Assembly (NCBI RefSeq): GCF_900103345.1
Contig: NZ_LT629702.1
Location: 2,418,001-2,482,000 of the forward strand
Length of the DNA: 64,000 nucleotides
Source of the DNA: Pseudomonas azotoformans
GTDB taxonomy: Bacteria > Pseudomonadota > Gammaproteobacteria > Pseudomonadales > Pseudomonadaceae
Direction: 5' to 3'
Below are positions 1 to 9,026 of this stretch, piece by piece. Position 1 is the first letter of the stretch. Each line of letters begins with the position of its first letter. The notes under the pieces are model-generated. The model saw only the letters and a list, made by a program, of their open reading frames with translations, ran no database searches and was not told where the DNA came from. The position numbers and the translations under genes are program-made.

Positions 1-1
1 A

Positions 2-1333
2 GCGGCCGCCAAAGCGGCGTTCCCGAAGTGGGCCAACACCCCGGCCAGGGAACGCGCACGCCTGATGCGCAAGCTCGGCGAACTGATCGAACAGAACGTG
101 CCGCACCTGGCCGAACTGGAAACCCTCGACACCGGCCTGCCGATCCACCAGACCAAGAATGTGTTGATTCCCCGCGCCTCGCACAACTTCGATTTCTTCG
201 CCGAAGTCTGCACGCGCATGGATGGCCACAGCTACCCGGTGGACGACCAGATGCTCAACTACACCCTGTACCAACCGGTGGGCGTGTGCGGGCTGGTATC
301 GCCGTGGAACGTGCCGTTCATGACCGCCACCTGGAAGACCGCGCCGTGCCTGGCGTTGGGCAATACGGCGGTGTTGAAGATGTCCGAGCTGTCGCCGCTG
401 ACCGCCAATGAACTGGGGCGCCTGGCGGTGGAAGCCGGAATTCCCAACGGTGTGCTCAACGTGATCCAGGGCTATGGCGCCACGGCTGGTGACGCGCTGG
501 TGCGGCACCCGGATGTGCGCGCCATTTCGTTCACCGGCGGCACCGCCACCGGCAAGAAGATCATGCAGACCGCCGGCCTGAAAAAGTACTCCATGGAACT
601 GGGCGGCAAGTCGCCGGTGCTGATCTTCGAGGATGCCGAGCTTGAGCGCGCCTTGGATGCGGCGCTGTTTACCATCTTTTCCCTGAATGGCGAACGTTGC
701 ACCGCCGGTAGCCGTATCTTTATCCAGGAAAGCGTGTACCCGCAGTTTGTCGCCGAGTTCGCCGCCCGCGCCAAACGCTTGATCGTCGGTGACCCACAGG
801 ATCCGAAGACCCAGGTCGGCTCGATGATCACCCAGGCGCATTACGACAAGGTCACTGGCTACATCAAGATCGGCATCGAGGAAGGCGCCACCCTGCTCGC
901 TGGTGGCCTGGAACGCCCGGCCAACCTGCCGGCGCACCTGAGCAAAGGCCAGTTCATCCAGCCGACCGTGTTTGCCGATGTGAACAACAAGATGCGCATC
1001 GCCCAGGAAGAAATCTTCGGCCCGGTGGTGTGCCTGATCCCCTTCAAGGACGAAGCCGAGGCCCTGCAACTGGCCAACGACACCGAGTACGGCCTGGCCT
1101 CCTACATCTGGACCCAGGACATCGGCAAGGCCCATCGCCTGGCGCGCGGGATCGAAGCCGGCATGGTATTTATCAACAGCCAGAACGTGCGCGACCTGCG
1201 CCAGCCGTTTGGCGGGGTGAAAGGTTCCGGCACCGGACGTGAAGGCGGCCAGTACAGCTTCGAAGTGTTTGCCGAGATCAAGAACGTGTGCATTTCCATG
1301 GGCAGCCACCACATCCCGCGTTGGGGTGTGTAA
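2..1333 (+). CDS. hpaE: 5-carboxymethyl-2-hydroxymuconate semialdehyde dehydrogenase, 5'-truncated
   Basis: The reading frame is open from the first bases of the window, so about 40 N-terminal residues are missing (443 codons visible, family usually about 485). It is an NAD(P)-dependent aldehyde dehydrogenase: the visible motifs are SPWNVPFMTATWK, SFTGGTATGK, the general-base segment MELGGKSP and the catalytic cysteine in NGERCTAGSR. In the homoprotocatechuate pathway HpaE oxidises the ring-cleavage semialdehyde to 5-carboxymethyl-2-hydroxymuconate in the cytoplasm. The specific name comes from its neighbours: hpaD starts 47 bp downstream and hpaF, hpaX, hpaH and hpaI follow. The decarboxylase/isomerase HpaG is not in the window and is probably further left. 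Confidence 0.9.
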   Translation, partial: AAAKAAFPKWANTPARERARLMRKLGELIEQNVPHLAELETLDTGLPIHQTKNVLIPRASHNFDFFAEVCTRMDGHSYPVDDQMLNYTLYQPVGVCGLVSPWNVPFMTATWKTAPCLALGNTAVLKMSELSPLTANELGRLAVEAGIPNGVLNVIQGYGATAGDALVRHPDVRAISFTGGTATGKKIMQTAGLKKYSMELGGKSPVLIFEDAELERALDAALFTIFSLNGERCTAGSRIFIQESVYPQFVAEFAARAKRLIVGDPQDPKTQVGSMITQAHYDKVTGYIKIGIEEGATLLAGGLERPANLPAHLSKGQFIQPTVFADVNNKMRIAQEEIFGPVVCLIPFKDEAEALQLANDTEYGLASYIWTQDIGKAHRLARGIEAGMVFINSQNVRDLRQPFGGVKGSGTGREGGQYSFEVFAEIKNVCISMGSHHIPRWGV

Positions 1334-1380
1334 CACCGGGTCATGCGCTCCAACAACAATAATGAATCTGGAGAATCATC

Positions 1381-2238
1381 ATGGGCGAAGTGGTCCTGGC
1401 AGCGAAGATCTGCCACGTACCGTCGATGTACCTGTCGGAACTGCCCGGCAAGCATCACGGCTGTCGCGAAGCGGCGATTGCCGGGCACAAGGAGATCGGC
1501 CGCCGCGCCCGCGAACTGGGCGCCGACACCGCAGTGGTGTTCGACGTGCACTGGCTGGTCAACAGCGGTTACCACGTCAATTGCGGCGAGCGGTTCCAGG
1601 GCACCTACACCAGTAACGAACTGCCGCACTTCATCAAGAACATGCAGTACGCCTACCCCGGTTGCCCCGAACTGGGCGCGTTGATCGCCGCCGAGGCCAA
1701 CCTGGCCGGCGTGCGCAGCATGGCCCACAACATCCCGAGCCTGGAGCTGGAATACGGCACCCTGGTGCCCATGCGCTACATGCACATGGACGTGCCGGAG
1801 GATGAGACATTCAAGGTTATTTCCATCGCCGCCTGGTGCGCCTGGCACCGCCTGGAAGACAGCTTCGCATTCGGTGCCGCCGTGCGCCGGGCTATCGAAA
1901 AGAGTGACCGCAAGGTGCTGGTGCTGGCCTCGGGCTCGCTGTCGCACCGCTTTTCGGACGACCGTCAGGCCGAGGCGAATATCCACACCTGGACCCGCGA
2001 ATTCGACAAGCAAGTGGACCTGCACGTGGTGGAGATGTGGAAGCAAGGCCGCTTCAAGGAGTTCTGCGCGATGCTGCCGGACTACGCCGAGCACTGCTTC
2101 GGCGAAGGCAAGATGCACGACACCGCGATGCTCCTGGGCCTGCTCGGCGGGCCGGATTATGCCAAGCCGGCAGAAATCATCACGCCGCCGTTCGGCAGTT
2201 CGGGCACCGGCCAGATCAACGCGATTTTCCCCCTGTAG
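1381..2238 (+). CDS. hpaD: 3,4-dihydroxyphenylacetate 2,3-dioxygenase
   Basis: This 285-residue extradiol ring-cleavage dioxygenase of the LigB (class III) family opens homoprotocatechuate to the semialdehyde that HpaE oxidises. The N-terminus carries KICHVPSMYLSELPGKHHG, with conserved early histidines, followed by VVFDVHWLVNSGYH and the C-terminal SGSLSHRF segment, which together supply iron ligands and active-site histidines in this family. A good ribosome site (TCTGGAG) precedes the ATG. The length matches HpaD proteins. It lies between hpaE and hpaF, 15 bp from hpaF, so cotranscription is likely. Confidence 0.93.
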   Translation: MGEVVLAAKICHVPSMYLSELPGKHHGCREAAIAGHKEIGRRARELGADTAVVFDVHWLVNSGYHVNCGERFQGTYTSNELPHFIKNMQYAYPGCPELGALIAAEANLAGVRSMAHNIPSLELEYGTLVPMRYMHMDVPEDETFKVISIAAWCAWHRLEDSFAFGAAVRRAIEKSDRKVLVLASGSLSHRFSDDRQAEANIHTWTREFDKQVDLHVVEMWKQGRFKEFCAMLPDYAEHCFGEGKMHDTAMLLGLLGGPDYAKPAEIITPPFGSSGTGQINAIFPL

Positions 2239-2253
2239 AACCGGGAGATACCC

Positions 2254-2646
2254 ATGCCGCACTTTATCGCCGAGTACACCGACAACCTCGAACCACAGGC
2301 CGACCTGCCCGGCCTGTTTGAAAAGATCCACCGCGTGCTGGGCGACAGTGGCGTGTTCCCCCTCGGCGGTATCCGCAGCCGTGGCGTACGCCTGGACACC
2401 TGGCGCATGGCCGATGGCAAGCATGACTACGCCTTTGTGCACATGACCCTCAAGGTCGGCCATGGCCGCGACCTGGCCACACGCCAGGCGGTGGCCGAAG
2501 CGGTGTTCGCGGTGATCACTGCGCACTTTGCCGAACTGCAGGCGCAACGTTTGCTGGCGCTGTCATTCGAGATGGTCGAGCTGCACCCGCAGCTCAATTT
2601 CAAGCAGAACAATGTGCATGCGTTCCTGAACAACCCGGCGGGGTAA
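2254..2646 (+). CDS. hpaF: 5-carboxymethyl-2-hydroxymuconate delta-isomerase
   Basis: This 130-residue protein begins MPHFIAEYTDN. After removal of the initiator Met it would expose the N-terminal proline that is the catalytic base of this tautomerase-superfamily isomerase. HpaF isomerises 5-carboxymethyl-2-hydroxymuconate before decarboxylation by HpaG. The C-terminus (LSFEMVELHPQLNFKQNNVH) is typical of the family. The GGGAGA ribosome site and the tight spacing from hpaD support this start and operon membership. Confidence 0.92.
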   Translation: MPHFIAEYTDNLEPQADLPGLFEKIHRVLGDSGVFPLGGIRSRGVRLDTWRMADGKHDYAFVHMTLKVGHGRDLATRQAVAEAVFAVITAHFAELQAQRLLALSFEMVELHPQLNFKQNNVHAFLNNPAG

Positions 2647-2691
2647 ACCCGCTGTTCTCCTCACGGCCTCTCAGACAAAAAGTACAACATC

Positions 2692-3996
2692 ATGAGCACA
2701 GCCCACTCCACCGCCAGCCACGCGCTGGCCGAGCACGACCGTACCCATCGTTCAGTGACGTGGCGCCTGATGCCGCTGTTGCTGGTGTGTTACCTGTTCG
2801 CCCACCTGGACCGCATCAACATTGGCTTCGCCAAGATGCAGATGAGCAGCGACCTGCAGTTCAGCGACACGGTCTACGGCTTCGGCGCCGGGCTGTTTTT
2901 CATCGCCTATGCGCTGTTCGGCGTGCCGAGCAACATGGCCCTGGACCGCGTCGGCCCCAGGCGCTGGATCGCCAGCCTGATGGTGGTGTGGGGCCTGTTG
3001 TCCACCGGCATGCTGTGGGTGGAGAGTGCCCGTGGTTTCTACGTGCTGCGCTTTCTGCTGGGGGTGGCCGAGGCCGGGTTTTTCCCGGGCATCCTGGTGT
3101 TTCTCAACCGCTGGTACCCGGCGCGCCGTCGCGGCCAGGTCACCGCGTTGTTCGCCATCGCCGTGCCCATGGCCGGGGTGTTGGGCGGGCCACTGTCCGG
3201 GGCGATCCTGGAACACTTCCACGATGTCGGCGGGATGCGTGGCTGGCAGTGGATGTTCCTGATCGAAGGCTTGCCCGTGGTGCTGCTGGGGCTGGTGGTG
3301 CTCAAGTGGTTGCCGGACGGCTTCGACGCGGTGCACTGGCTGACCGCCGAACAAAAACACCAGTTGCATGACCAACTGCGCAGCGAGGAACAGCGCAAGA
3401 CCATCACCTCGTTCGGCGGCATCCTGCGCGACCCGCAGGTATGGCTGCTGGTGGCGGTGTATTTCGCGGTGATGCTGGCGGTGAACACCCTGGCGTTCTG
3501 GATGCCCACCCTGATCCACGGCGCCGGTATCGGCCGCGACAGCCAGGTCGGCCTGCTCAGCGCCGTGCCGTACCTGGCCGGGTGCTTCTTCATGATCGGC
3601 TGCGGGCGTTCCTCCGACCGCCATCGCGAACGCCGCTGGCACCTGTGCGTGCCGCTGCTGATGGCGGCGGTCGGGATTGCCGTGGCGGGGCTGGCGCCGG
3701 GCAATCCGCTGCTGGTGATGGGCGGGCTGGTGCTGGCCGGCATGGGCGCCAGTGCCGCCCTGCCGATGTTCTGGCAACTGCCGCCGGCGTATCTATCCAC
3801 CACCACCCAGGCCGCCGGTATCGCCATGATCAGCTCGTTCGGCAGCGTCGCCGCGTTCCTCGCGCCGTACCTGATCGGCTGGATGCGCGACGCCACCCAG
3901 AGCGCCAGCCTGGCGCTGTACGTACTCGCCTTGTTCATCGCCCTCGGCGGCCTGCTGGTGCTGCGCACCCACGCCGCCATCGTCAACCCACATTAA
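2692..3996 (+). CDS. hpaX: MFS transporter, probable 4-hydroxyphenylacetate permease
   Basis: This 434-residue protein has about 12 hydrophobic segments in the major facilitator pattern. It belongs to the anion:cation symporter branch, with the signature [17 protein letters not shown] in helix 1 and [15 protein letters not shown] in the first half. It sits inside the hpa operon between the isomerase and hydratase genes, 12 bp before hpaH, so uptake of 4-hydroxyphenylacetate or homoprotocatechuate is the best guess. No strong ribosome site is visible before the ATG. Substrate is inferred from context only. Confidence 0.85.
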   Translation: MSTAHSTASHALAEHDRTHRSVTWRLMPLLLVCYLFAHLDRINIGFAKMQMSSDLQFSDTVYGFGAGLFFIAYALFGVPSNMALDRVGPRRWIASLMVVWGLLSTGMLWVESARGFYVLRFLLGVAEAGFFPGILVFLNRWYPARRRGQVTALFAIAVPMAGVLGGPLSGAILEHFHDVGGMRGWQWMFLIEGLPVVLLGLVVLKWLPDGFDAVHWLTAEQKHQLHDQLRSEEQRKTITSFGGILRDPQVWLLVAVYFAVMLAVNTLAFWMPTLIHGAGIGRDSQVGLLSAVPYLAGCFFMIGCGRSSDRHRERRWHLCVPLLMAAVGIAVAGLAPGNPLLVMGGLVLAGMGASAALPMFWQLPPAYLSTTTQAAGIAMISSFGSVAAFLAPYLIGWMRDATQSASLALYVLALFIALGGLLVLRTHAAIVNPH

Positions 3997-4007
3997 GGAC
4001 CGTTGCC

Positions 4008-4811
4008 ATGCTCCCCCCCCAGCAAATTCTCCAGGCCGCTGCGCACCTGGACCGCGCCGAACGCAGCCGCGAACAGGTGCGCCAGTTTTCCCTCGACTAC
4101 CCCGGCATCACCCTCGACGACGCCTACGCCATCCAGCGCGCCTGGGTCGCGCAAAAGATCAAGGACGGGCGCACTTTGAAGGGCCACAAGATCGGCCTCA
4201 CCTCGCGGGCCATGCAGGTCTCGTCGAACATCACCGAGCCCGACTACGGCGCCCTGCTCGATGACATGTTTTTCGACGAAGGCAGCGACATTCCCTTCGA
4301 ACGCTTCATCGTGCCGCGAGTGGAAGTGGAGCTGGCGTTCATCCTCGGCAAGCCGCTCAAGGGCCCGAACTGCACGGTGTTCGATGTGCTCGACGCCACC
4401 GAGTGGGTGATCCCGGCGCTGGAGATCATCGACGCACGCATCCAGCAGGTCGACCCGCAGACCAACGCGACGCGCAAGGTGTTCGACACCATCTCCGACA
4501 ACGCCGCCAATGCCGGGGTGGTGCTGGGTGGCCGTGCCGTGCGGCCGACCGAGATCGACCTGCGCAAGGTGCCAGCGGTGCTGTACCGCAATGGCGTGAT
4601 CGAAGAGTCCGGCGTGTCGGCCGCCGTGCTCAACCACCCGGCCAAGGGCGTGGCCTGGCTGGCGAACAAACTGGCGCCGTATGACGTGACCCTGCTGCCG
4701 GGGCAAGTGATCCTCGGCGGCTCCTTCACCCGCCCGGTCGCGGCCCGCCCTGGCGACACGTTCCATGTCGACTACGACCTGCTTGGGTCGATTGCCTGCC
4801 GCTTCGTCTGA
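4008..4811 (+). CDS. hpaH: 2-oxo-hept-4-ene-1,7-dioate hydratase
   Basis: This 267-residue member of the fumarylacetoacetase/MhpD hydratase family hydrates 2-oxo-hept-ene-dioate to 4-hydroxy-2-oxoheptanedioate, the substrate of HpaI. Visible family segments are [28 protein letters not shown], the Glu/Asp-rich metal-binding region around [10 protein letters not shown], and [10 protein letters not shown]. The chosen ATG follows TAAGGACCGTTGCC and matches the family N-terminus; an in-frame upstream extension lies inside hpaX and is not credible. The gene ends 16 bp before hpaI. Confidence 0.93.
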   Translation: MLPPQQILQAAAHLDRAERSREQVRQFSLDYPGITLDDAYAIQRAWVAQKIKDGRTLKGHKIGLTSRAMQVSSNITEPDYGALLDDMFFDEGSDIPFERFIVPRVEVELAFILGKPLKGPNCTVFDVLDATEWVIPALEIIDARIQQVDPQTNATRKVFDTISDNAANAGVVLGGRAVRPTEIDLRKVPAVLYRNGVIEESGVSAAVLNHPAKGVAWLANKLAPYDVTLLPGQVILGGSFTRPVAARPGDTFHVDYDLLGSIACRFV

Positions 4812-4827
4812 CCCCTGGAGGATTGCC

Positions 4828-5628
4828 ATGGACCTGCCCATCAACCGCTTCAAACAACGCCTGCACAGCGGCGAGGTGCAGATCGGCCTGTGGCTCGGCC
4901 TGGCCGACGCCTATTGCGCAGAGCTGGCCGCCAATGCCGGTTTCGACTGGCTGCTGATCGATGGCGAACACGCGCCCAATCACCTGCAAGGCATGCTCGG
5001 CCAGTTGCAGGCCATCGCGCCCTACCCCAGCCAGGCGCTGATCCGCCCGGTAATCGGCGACAGTGCGTTGGTCAAGCAACTGCTGGATATCGGCGCCCAG
5101 ACGCTGCTGGTGCCCATGGTCGAAAGCGCCGCCCAGGCCCGCGAACTGGTGCGTGCGATGCGGTATCCGCCCCAGGGCATTCGCGGTGTCGGCAGTGCCC
5201 TGGCGCGAGCTTCGCGCTGGAACAGCATCCCCGGCTACCTGGATCAGGCGGACGAACAGATGTGTCTGCTGGTGCAGATCGAAAACCTTGAGGGCCTGGC
5301 GAACCTGGACAAGATTGCCGCCGTCGAGGGCGTGGACGGTGTGTTTATCGGCCCGGCAGATTTGAGTGCATCGATGGGGCATCGGGGGAATCCGGGGCAC
5401 CCGGATGTGCAGGCGACGATTGAGGATGCGATCACGCGCATCGTGCAGTCGGGCAAGGCGGCGGGGATTCTCAGCGCGGATGAAAACCTGGCGCGGCGCT
5501 ACATTGAGTTGGGCGCGACCTTTGTCGCGGTGGGCGTGGATACCACTGTGTTGACGCGTGGGTTGCAGGCGCTGGCCGGGAAATTCAAAGGCAGTCCCGA
5601 GGCTGACCACAGCGGTGGAGTCTACTGA
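4828..5628 (+). CDS. hpaI: 4-hydroxy-2-oxoheptanedioate aldolase
   Basis: This 266-residue HpcH/HpaI aldolase splits 4-hydroxy-2-oxoheptanedioate into pyruvate and succinic semialdehyde, ending the pathway. Family motifs are [13 protein letters not shown], the metal-binding glutamate in VQIENLEGL and [10 protein letters not shown]. The start at 4828 has a strong CTGGAGG ribosome site. It is the last gene of the operon and is followed at once by a REP pair, then by the convergent hpaR. Confidence 0.93.
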   Translation: MDLPINRFKQRLHSGEVQIGLWLGLADAYCAELAANAGFDWLLIDGEHAPNHLQGMLGQLQAIAPYPSQALIRPVIGDSALVKQLLDIGAQTLLVPMVESAAQARELVRAMRYPPQGIRGVGSALARASRWNSIPGYLDQADEQMCLLVQIENLEGLANLDKIAAVEGVDGVFIGPADLSASMGHRGNPGHPDVQATIEDAITRIVQSGKAAGILSADENLARRYIELGATFVAVGVDTTVLTRGLQALAGKFKGSPEADHSGGVY

Positions 5629-5634
5629 AATCTC

Positions 5635-5726
5635 ATGTGGGAGCGGGCTTGCTCGCGAATGCAGTGGTTCAGCCAGACTATTCTCTGACTGACCCACCGC
5701 ATTCGCGAGCAAGCCCGCTCCCACAT
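5635..5726. repeat. REP doublet between hpaI and hpaR
   Basis: The ends, ATGTGGGAGCGGGCTTGCTC and its reverse complement, form an inverted pair of about 28 bp arms around a 36 bp centre. This is the usual form of Pseudomonas REP/BIME elements. It sits between two convergent genes and could act as a bidirectional terminator. Confidence 0.9.
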
Positions 5727-5754
5727 TTTGATCCTCAGTGTTCGATGTGTTGAT

Positions 5755-6183
5755 TCAACGCTTGATATTGATGTTCTTCAAGTCATCCAGCAGACCCAGC
5801 AGGGTCTGCAACTTCTCTTCGCCAAACTGATCCTGCAACCGCTGGTAGTTGGCCTCCATGCACTGGCTCATCGACTCGAAGCTGGCCTTGCCCTTGTCGG
5901 CCAACGTCACCAGTACCCGGCGCTGGTCCTGCTCGGCCTTGCGCCGATGCACCATGCCGGCGGTTTCCATGCGCACCAGCACACCGGTCATGCTCGGCTT
6001 GAGGATGCAGGCCAGTTCGGCCAACTGGTAGATCTCCAGTTCACCGTACTGCTCGAGGATGCGGATGATCCGCCATTGCTGTTCGGTCAGGCCGTGTTCA
6101 TTCAGGGACGGGCGGAAAAAACTCATGGCGGCTTCGCGGGCTTGCAGCAAGGCCAGGGTCAGGGATTGTCGAGGTTTGGACAT
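5755..6183 (-). CDS. hpaR: MarR-family repressor of homoprotocatechuate catabolism
   Basis: This 142-residue winged-helix regulator has the MarR layout: LTEQQWRIIRILEQYGELE, then the recognition region LAELACILKPSMTGVLVRME and the wing RRKAEQDQRRVLVTLADKG. It matches HpaR, which represses the hpa operon until an aromatic acid binds. The ATG at 6183 is preferred over an in-frame GTG at 6198. It is convergent with the hpa operon and divergent from the FAD oxidase at 6391. A 22-bp palindrome at 6205-6226, just upstream of its start, is a likely operator for autoregulation and for control of the divergent amine cluster. Confidence 0.88.
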   Translation of the reverse strand: MSKPRQSLTLALLQAREAAMSFFRPSLNEHGLTEQQWRIIRILEQYGELEIYQLAELACILKPSMTGVLVRMETAGMVHRRKAEQDQRRVLVTLADKGKASFESMSQCMEANYQRLQDQFGEEKLQTLLGLLDDLKNINIKR

Positions 6184-6204
6184 AGGGATCAGGGTCACGA
6201 AGTA

Positions 6205-6226
6205 TTTAGTTAATAATTTAACGAAA
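6205..6226. promoter_or_regulatory. Putative HpaR operator 1
   Basis: An imperfect palindrome TTTnGTTAA-N4-TTAACnAAA lies 22 bp upstream of the hpaR ATG, in the divergent region shared with the FAD oxidase. AT-rich dyads of this size are typical MarR-family sites. A second similar dyad is at 11679-11698. Function is inferred. Confidence 0.55.
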
Positions 6227-6390
6227 CTCTAACATTCCCTGCCGGCGAGCGCGCTATAACTTGTTGAGCGCACCGCCCATGGCGCGCTGAATCAAATGCA
6301 TGGGCACGCAGGATCAAGACTTCCATCCCGCCAGGGCCCCTAATGGAGGCATCCGCTTTAGAGCCTTCCTTCACCTTTTCAGGCTGCGCC

Positions 6391-7689
6391 ATGATCAACA
6401 TCGAAACCCCCACGTATTACACCGCCACCAAGAAATACAACCTGAGTTTCCCCACCCTGGAACAGGATATCGACGCCGACGTGATGGTGATCGGCGGCGG
6501 TTTTTCCGGCATCAACACGGCCCTGGAACTGGCGGAAAAAGGCATCACCAATATCGTGGTGCTTGAAGCGCGCTACCTGGGGTTCGGTGGCACCGGCCGC
6601 AACGGCGGGCAGATCATGGCCGGTATCGGTCATGACCTGGAGAAGATCAAGAAGGACGTGGGCGAAGACGGCCTGCGCCAGGTGTTCGAGATCAGCGACC
6701 TGGGCGCGGACATCATCAAGAACCGCATCGCCAAGTACAACATCGACGCGGACTTCTGCCACGGCTACGGCTACATGGGCTTCAACGCCCGCCAGGAAAA
6801 AACCCTGCGTGCCTGGGAAAAGGACTTCAAGTCGATCAACAGCCAGCACGAGATCCGCTTTCTCGGCGGCGCGGATGTGCAGCAGATCATTGGTTCCAAG
6901 GCCTACAGCAGCGCCCTGCTGCACATGGGCGGCGGGCATGTGCATTCGCTCAACCTGCTGCTGGGCGAAGCCACCGCGCTGGCCGGCCATGGGGTACGGA
7001 TTTTCGAGAACAGCCCGGCGCTGGAAGTAAGCTACGGCGGACGCATCACCGTGCGCACCGGCCGTGGCTCGGTGCGCGCCAGCAAGCTGCTGTGGGCCTG
7101 CGACAGTTTCCTCAACAAGCTGGAGCCGGAGTTGCACCGTTCGACCATCAACACCTACGCGTTCCAGATGATGACCGAGCCGTTGTCCGAAGAACTGATC
7201 CAGCGCATCAGCCCGATTCGCGGGGCCTACAGCGACATTCGCCCGGTGATCGACTACTACCGCGTCACCAACGAAAACCGCCTGCTGTTCGGCGCCGCAA
7301 CGCCGTTGGTGGAGCATATTCCCGGCGACCTCAAGGCCTGGAACCGTCACCTCATGCTGAAGATCTTCCCCTACCTCAAGGACGTGAAAATCGACCTGGC
7401 CTGGGGCGGCCCGATGGCGTGCAGCCCCAACCTGTTCCCGCAGATCGGCACCTTGCCGGGGCGCAGCAACGCGTTTTTCGTGCAGGGCTATTCCGGTTTC
7501 GGCGTGACCCCGAGCCACATCATCTGCAAGGTCCTGGCCGAAGGCATGAGCGAAGGCTCAGCGCGCTACGACCTTGTCAGCTCGATTCATCGCCCGACCA
7601 TCATCGGCAAGGACGCGATTCGCCCCTTGCTGCTGACGGCGGGCAAATCCTGGCACCAGCTTTCCGGCTATTGGAACGGTCGCCGCTAA
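6391..7689 (+). CDS. FAD-dependent amine oxidase, PuuB-like
   Basis: This 432-residue member of the DAO/glycine oxidase superfamily has its dinucleotide fold at residues 31-40 (VMVIGGGFSG), followed by GFGGTGRNGGQIMAGIG, the flavin-contact motif seen in gamma-glutamylputrescine oxidases and related amine oxidases. The C-terminal QGYSGFGVTPSHI closes the FAD site. It probably oxidises a primary amine to aldehyde, ammonia and peroxide. No gamma-glutamyl ligase is nearby, so a free amine such as tyramine or a related biogenic amine is a better guess than glutamylated putrescine. The ATG at 6391 fits the family N-terminus. Confidence 0.8.
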   Translation: MINIETPTYYTATKKYNLSFPTLEQDIDADVMVIGGGFSGINTALELAEKGITNIVVLEARYLGFGGTGRNGGQIMAGIGHDLEKIKKDVGEDGLRQVFEISDLGADIIKNRIAKYNIDADFCHGYGYMGFNARQEKTLRAWEKDFKSINSQHEIRFLGGADVQQIIGSKAYSSALLHMGGGHVHSLNLLLGEATALAGHGVRIFENSPALEVSYGGRITVRTGRGSVRASKLLWACDSFLNKLEPELHRSTINTYAFQMMTEPLSEELIQRISPIRGAYSDIRPVIDYYRVTNENRLLFGAATPLVEHIPGDLKAWNRHLMLKIFPYLKDVKIDLAWGGPMACSPNLFPQIGTLPGRSNAFFVQGYSGFGVTPSHIICKVLAEGMSEGSARYDLVSSIHRPTIIGKDAIRPLLLTAGKSWHQLSGYWNGRR

Positions 7690-7700
7690 CCCCCCCCCTC

Positions 7701-7800
7701 TGTAGGAGCGGGCTTGCCCGCGAAAATCGTTAACGATAACGCGGGCATTCTGAATGATCGCGGTGCCCTTGCGTTTTTCGCAAGCAAGCTCGCTCCTACA
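7701..7800. repeat. REP doublet
   Basis: The arms TGTAGGAGCGGGCTTGCCCG and the imperfect complement ending GCTCGCTCCTACA form a REP pair between the FAD oxidase and the cupin gene. The centre contains the palindrome ATCGTTAACGAT. Confidence 0.85.
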
Positions 7801-7826
7801 ATTTGTCCTCATCAGGAGTAACTGCC

Positions 7827-8192
7827 ATGCCCCTCACCCCCCTCAAGCACAATGTCCAACTCTCGGAACTCGACCCTTGGGGCACCGTGGCCGACCTCGG
7901 CTCCGAGATCCTCGAAGGCGACGTGCGCGCCTTCGGCAAGATGACCTTCGGCGCGCCCACCGACCCGGTCAGCAGCGCTTATTTCGGTACCACCCAGGGC
8001 AAGTTCCGTATGGTTTATCCGTTCGCCGAACAGGCCACAGTGGTCACCGGCGAAGTGCTGCTCACCGACGAATCCACCGGCCAGTCCACCCGCTACAAGG
8101 CCGGTGACAGTTGGTTCGTGACCAAAGGCACGCCCGTGCTGTGGGAAGTGCTCAGCGAAAGCTTCGTCAAACATTACTTCGCCGTCGTGTAG
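7827..8192 (+). CDS. Cupin-domain protein
   Basis: This 121-residue single-domain protein resembles the cupin_3/DUF861 group. Strand-rich segments such as FAEQATVVTGEVLLTDE and YKAGDSWFVTKGTPVLWEV give the two cupin motifs. The usual metal-binding histidines are largely absent, so a binding or isomerase role is as likely as an oxygenase role. AGGAGTAACTGCC precedes the ATG. It is 12 bp from moaF, and the pair is probably cotranscribed with the SDR genes. Its precise function is unknown. Confidence 0.75.
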   Translation: MPLTPLKHNVQLSELDPWGTVADLGSEILEGDVRAFGKMTFGAPTDPVSSAYFGTTQGKFRMVYPFAEQATVVTGEVLLTDESTGQSTRYKAGDSWFVTKGTPVLWEVLSESFVKHYFAVV

Positions 8193-8204
8193 GGAGGCGC
8201 CACC

Positions 8205-9026
8205 ATGTCGAGTTCCCCAGATTGGATTACCGTGGGCGCGCTGGCCGACGGCTTCGCTCCAGACGCCTTCATCCTGCCCAACCTGGCCGAGCTGGCGGGC
8301 CAGGCGTTCACCCTGCACTTCGCCAATGGCTGGCAGATCGAGCACCGTTTCGAGCAGGACCGCCTGGCCTGGCGCGCCGCCGATGGCCACTCCAGTGGCA
8401 GCGCGCCTTACCGTGCTACCTCGATTCGCCCGGGCCTGTACCTGGTGGATTTCATCAAGCACGAGGCCGGGCATAGCTGGTCGATCAGCCTGGTGCTGGA
8501 CACACCGAACGCCTCGTTCACTGCCGTGATCGGGCGCCTGCCGGATCAGGCCCAGACCCACGAAGGCCTCTACCACCGCGCCCTGGCCGGCAAGCCGCTG
8601 ACCTCGGTGGAAGTCGACTTCCTCCACGGCAGCCTCGACCGCCCGTGGCACGCCGGCCACTGCCGGCATGTGCCCACCGATGAGCTGGTGGGCCTGCGCA
8701 ACCAATACCGCTACAGCCCCAGCGAGGTCTACGAGCACATCTACCTCAACGAGCGGTTCTATGCCTGGCAATGCCTCAAAGGCGTGGAGCAAGGCTTGTG
8801 CGACACCGACCGCTGCCATTACTACAAGATCGCCGACCAGCTGTACCTGTTCGTGTGGCAGGAGAAGATCGTGCCGACCCTCGGCCTGGTGCTGATCGAC
8901 CTGCAGCAGCACCGCAGCGACGGCAAGATCTTCGGCTATGCCGGTGCATCCTTCGATGCGCTGTCGAACTTCCCCATCAGCTCGTATTGCCAGGTGCTCA
9001 ACCGCACGGAGTATCCCGATGACTGA
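8205..9026 (+). CDS. moaF: MoaF family protein (monoamine regulon)
   Basis: This 273-residue protein has the two-part MoaF layout: an N-terminal lipocalin-like half with FTLHFANGWQIEHRF and a C-terminal half with SPSEVYEHIYLNERFYAWQC. The family was first reported in the Klebsiella monoamine regulon and is often mislabelled as a molybdenum cofactor protein. Its biochemical role is unknown. Finding it between a PuuB-like oxidase and SDR genes supports a monoamine catabolic cluster. It has a GGGAGGCG ribosome site and overlaps the next gene by 8 bp. Confidence 0.8.
   Translation: MSSSPDWITVGALADGFAPDAFILPNLAELAGQAFTLHFANGWQIEHRFEQDRLAWRAADGHSSGSAPYRATSIRPGLYLVDFIKHEAGHSWSISLVLDTPNASFTAVIGRLPDQAQTHEGLYHRALAGKPLTSVEVDFLHGSLDRPWHAGHCRHVPTDELVGLRNQYRYSPSEVYEHIYLNERFYAWQCLKGVEQGLCDTDRCHYYKIADQLYLFVWQEKIVPTLGLVLIDLQQHRSDGKIFGYAGASFDALSNFPISSYCQVLNRTEYPDD

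Noticed and set aside
6391..7689. Putrescine utilisation (Puu) oxidase
   Set aside because: No gamma-glutamyl ligase, hydrolase or aminotransferase of the Puu pathway is in the cluster, so that specific role is not claimed.
8205..9026. Molybdenum cofactor biosynthesis role for MoaF
   Set aside because: No other cofactor genes are nearby. The family name derives from a monoamine regulon gene, and the amine context fits better.
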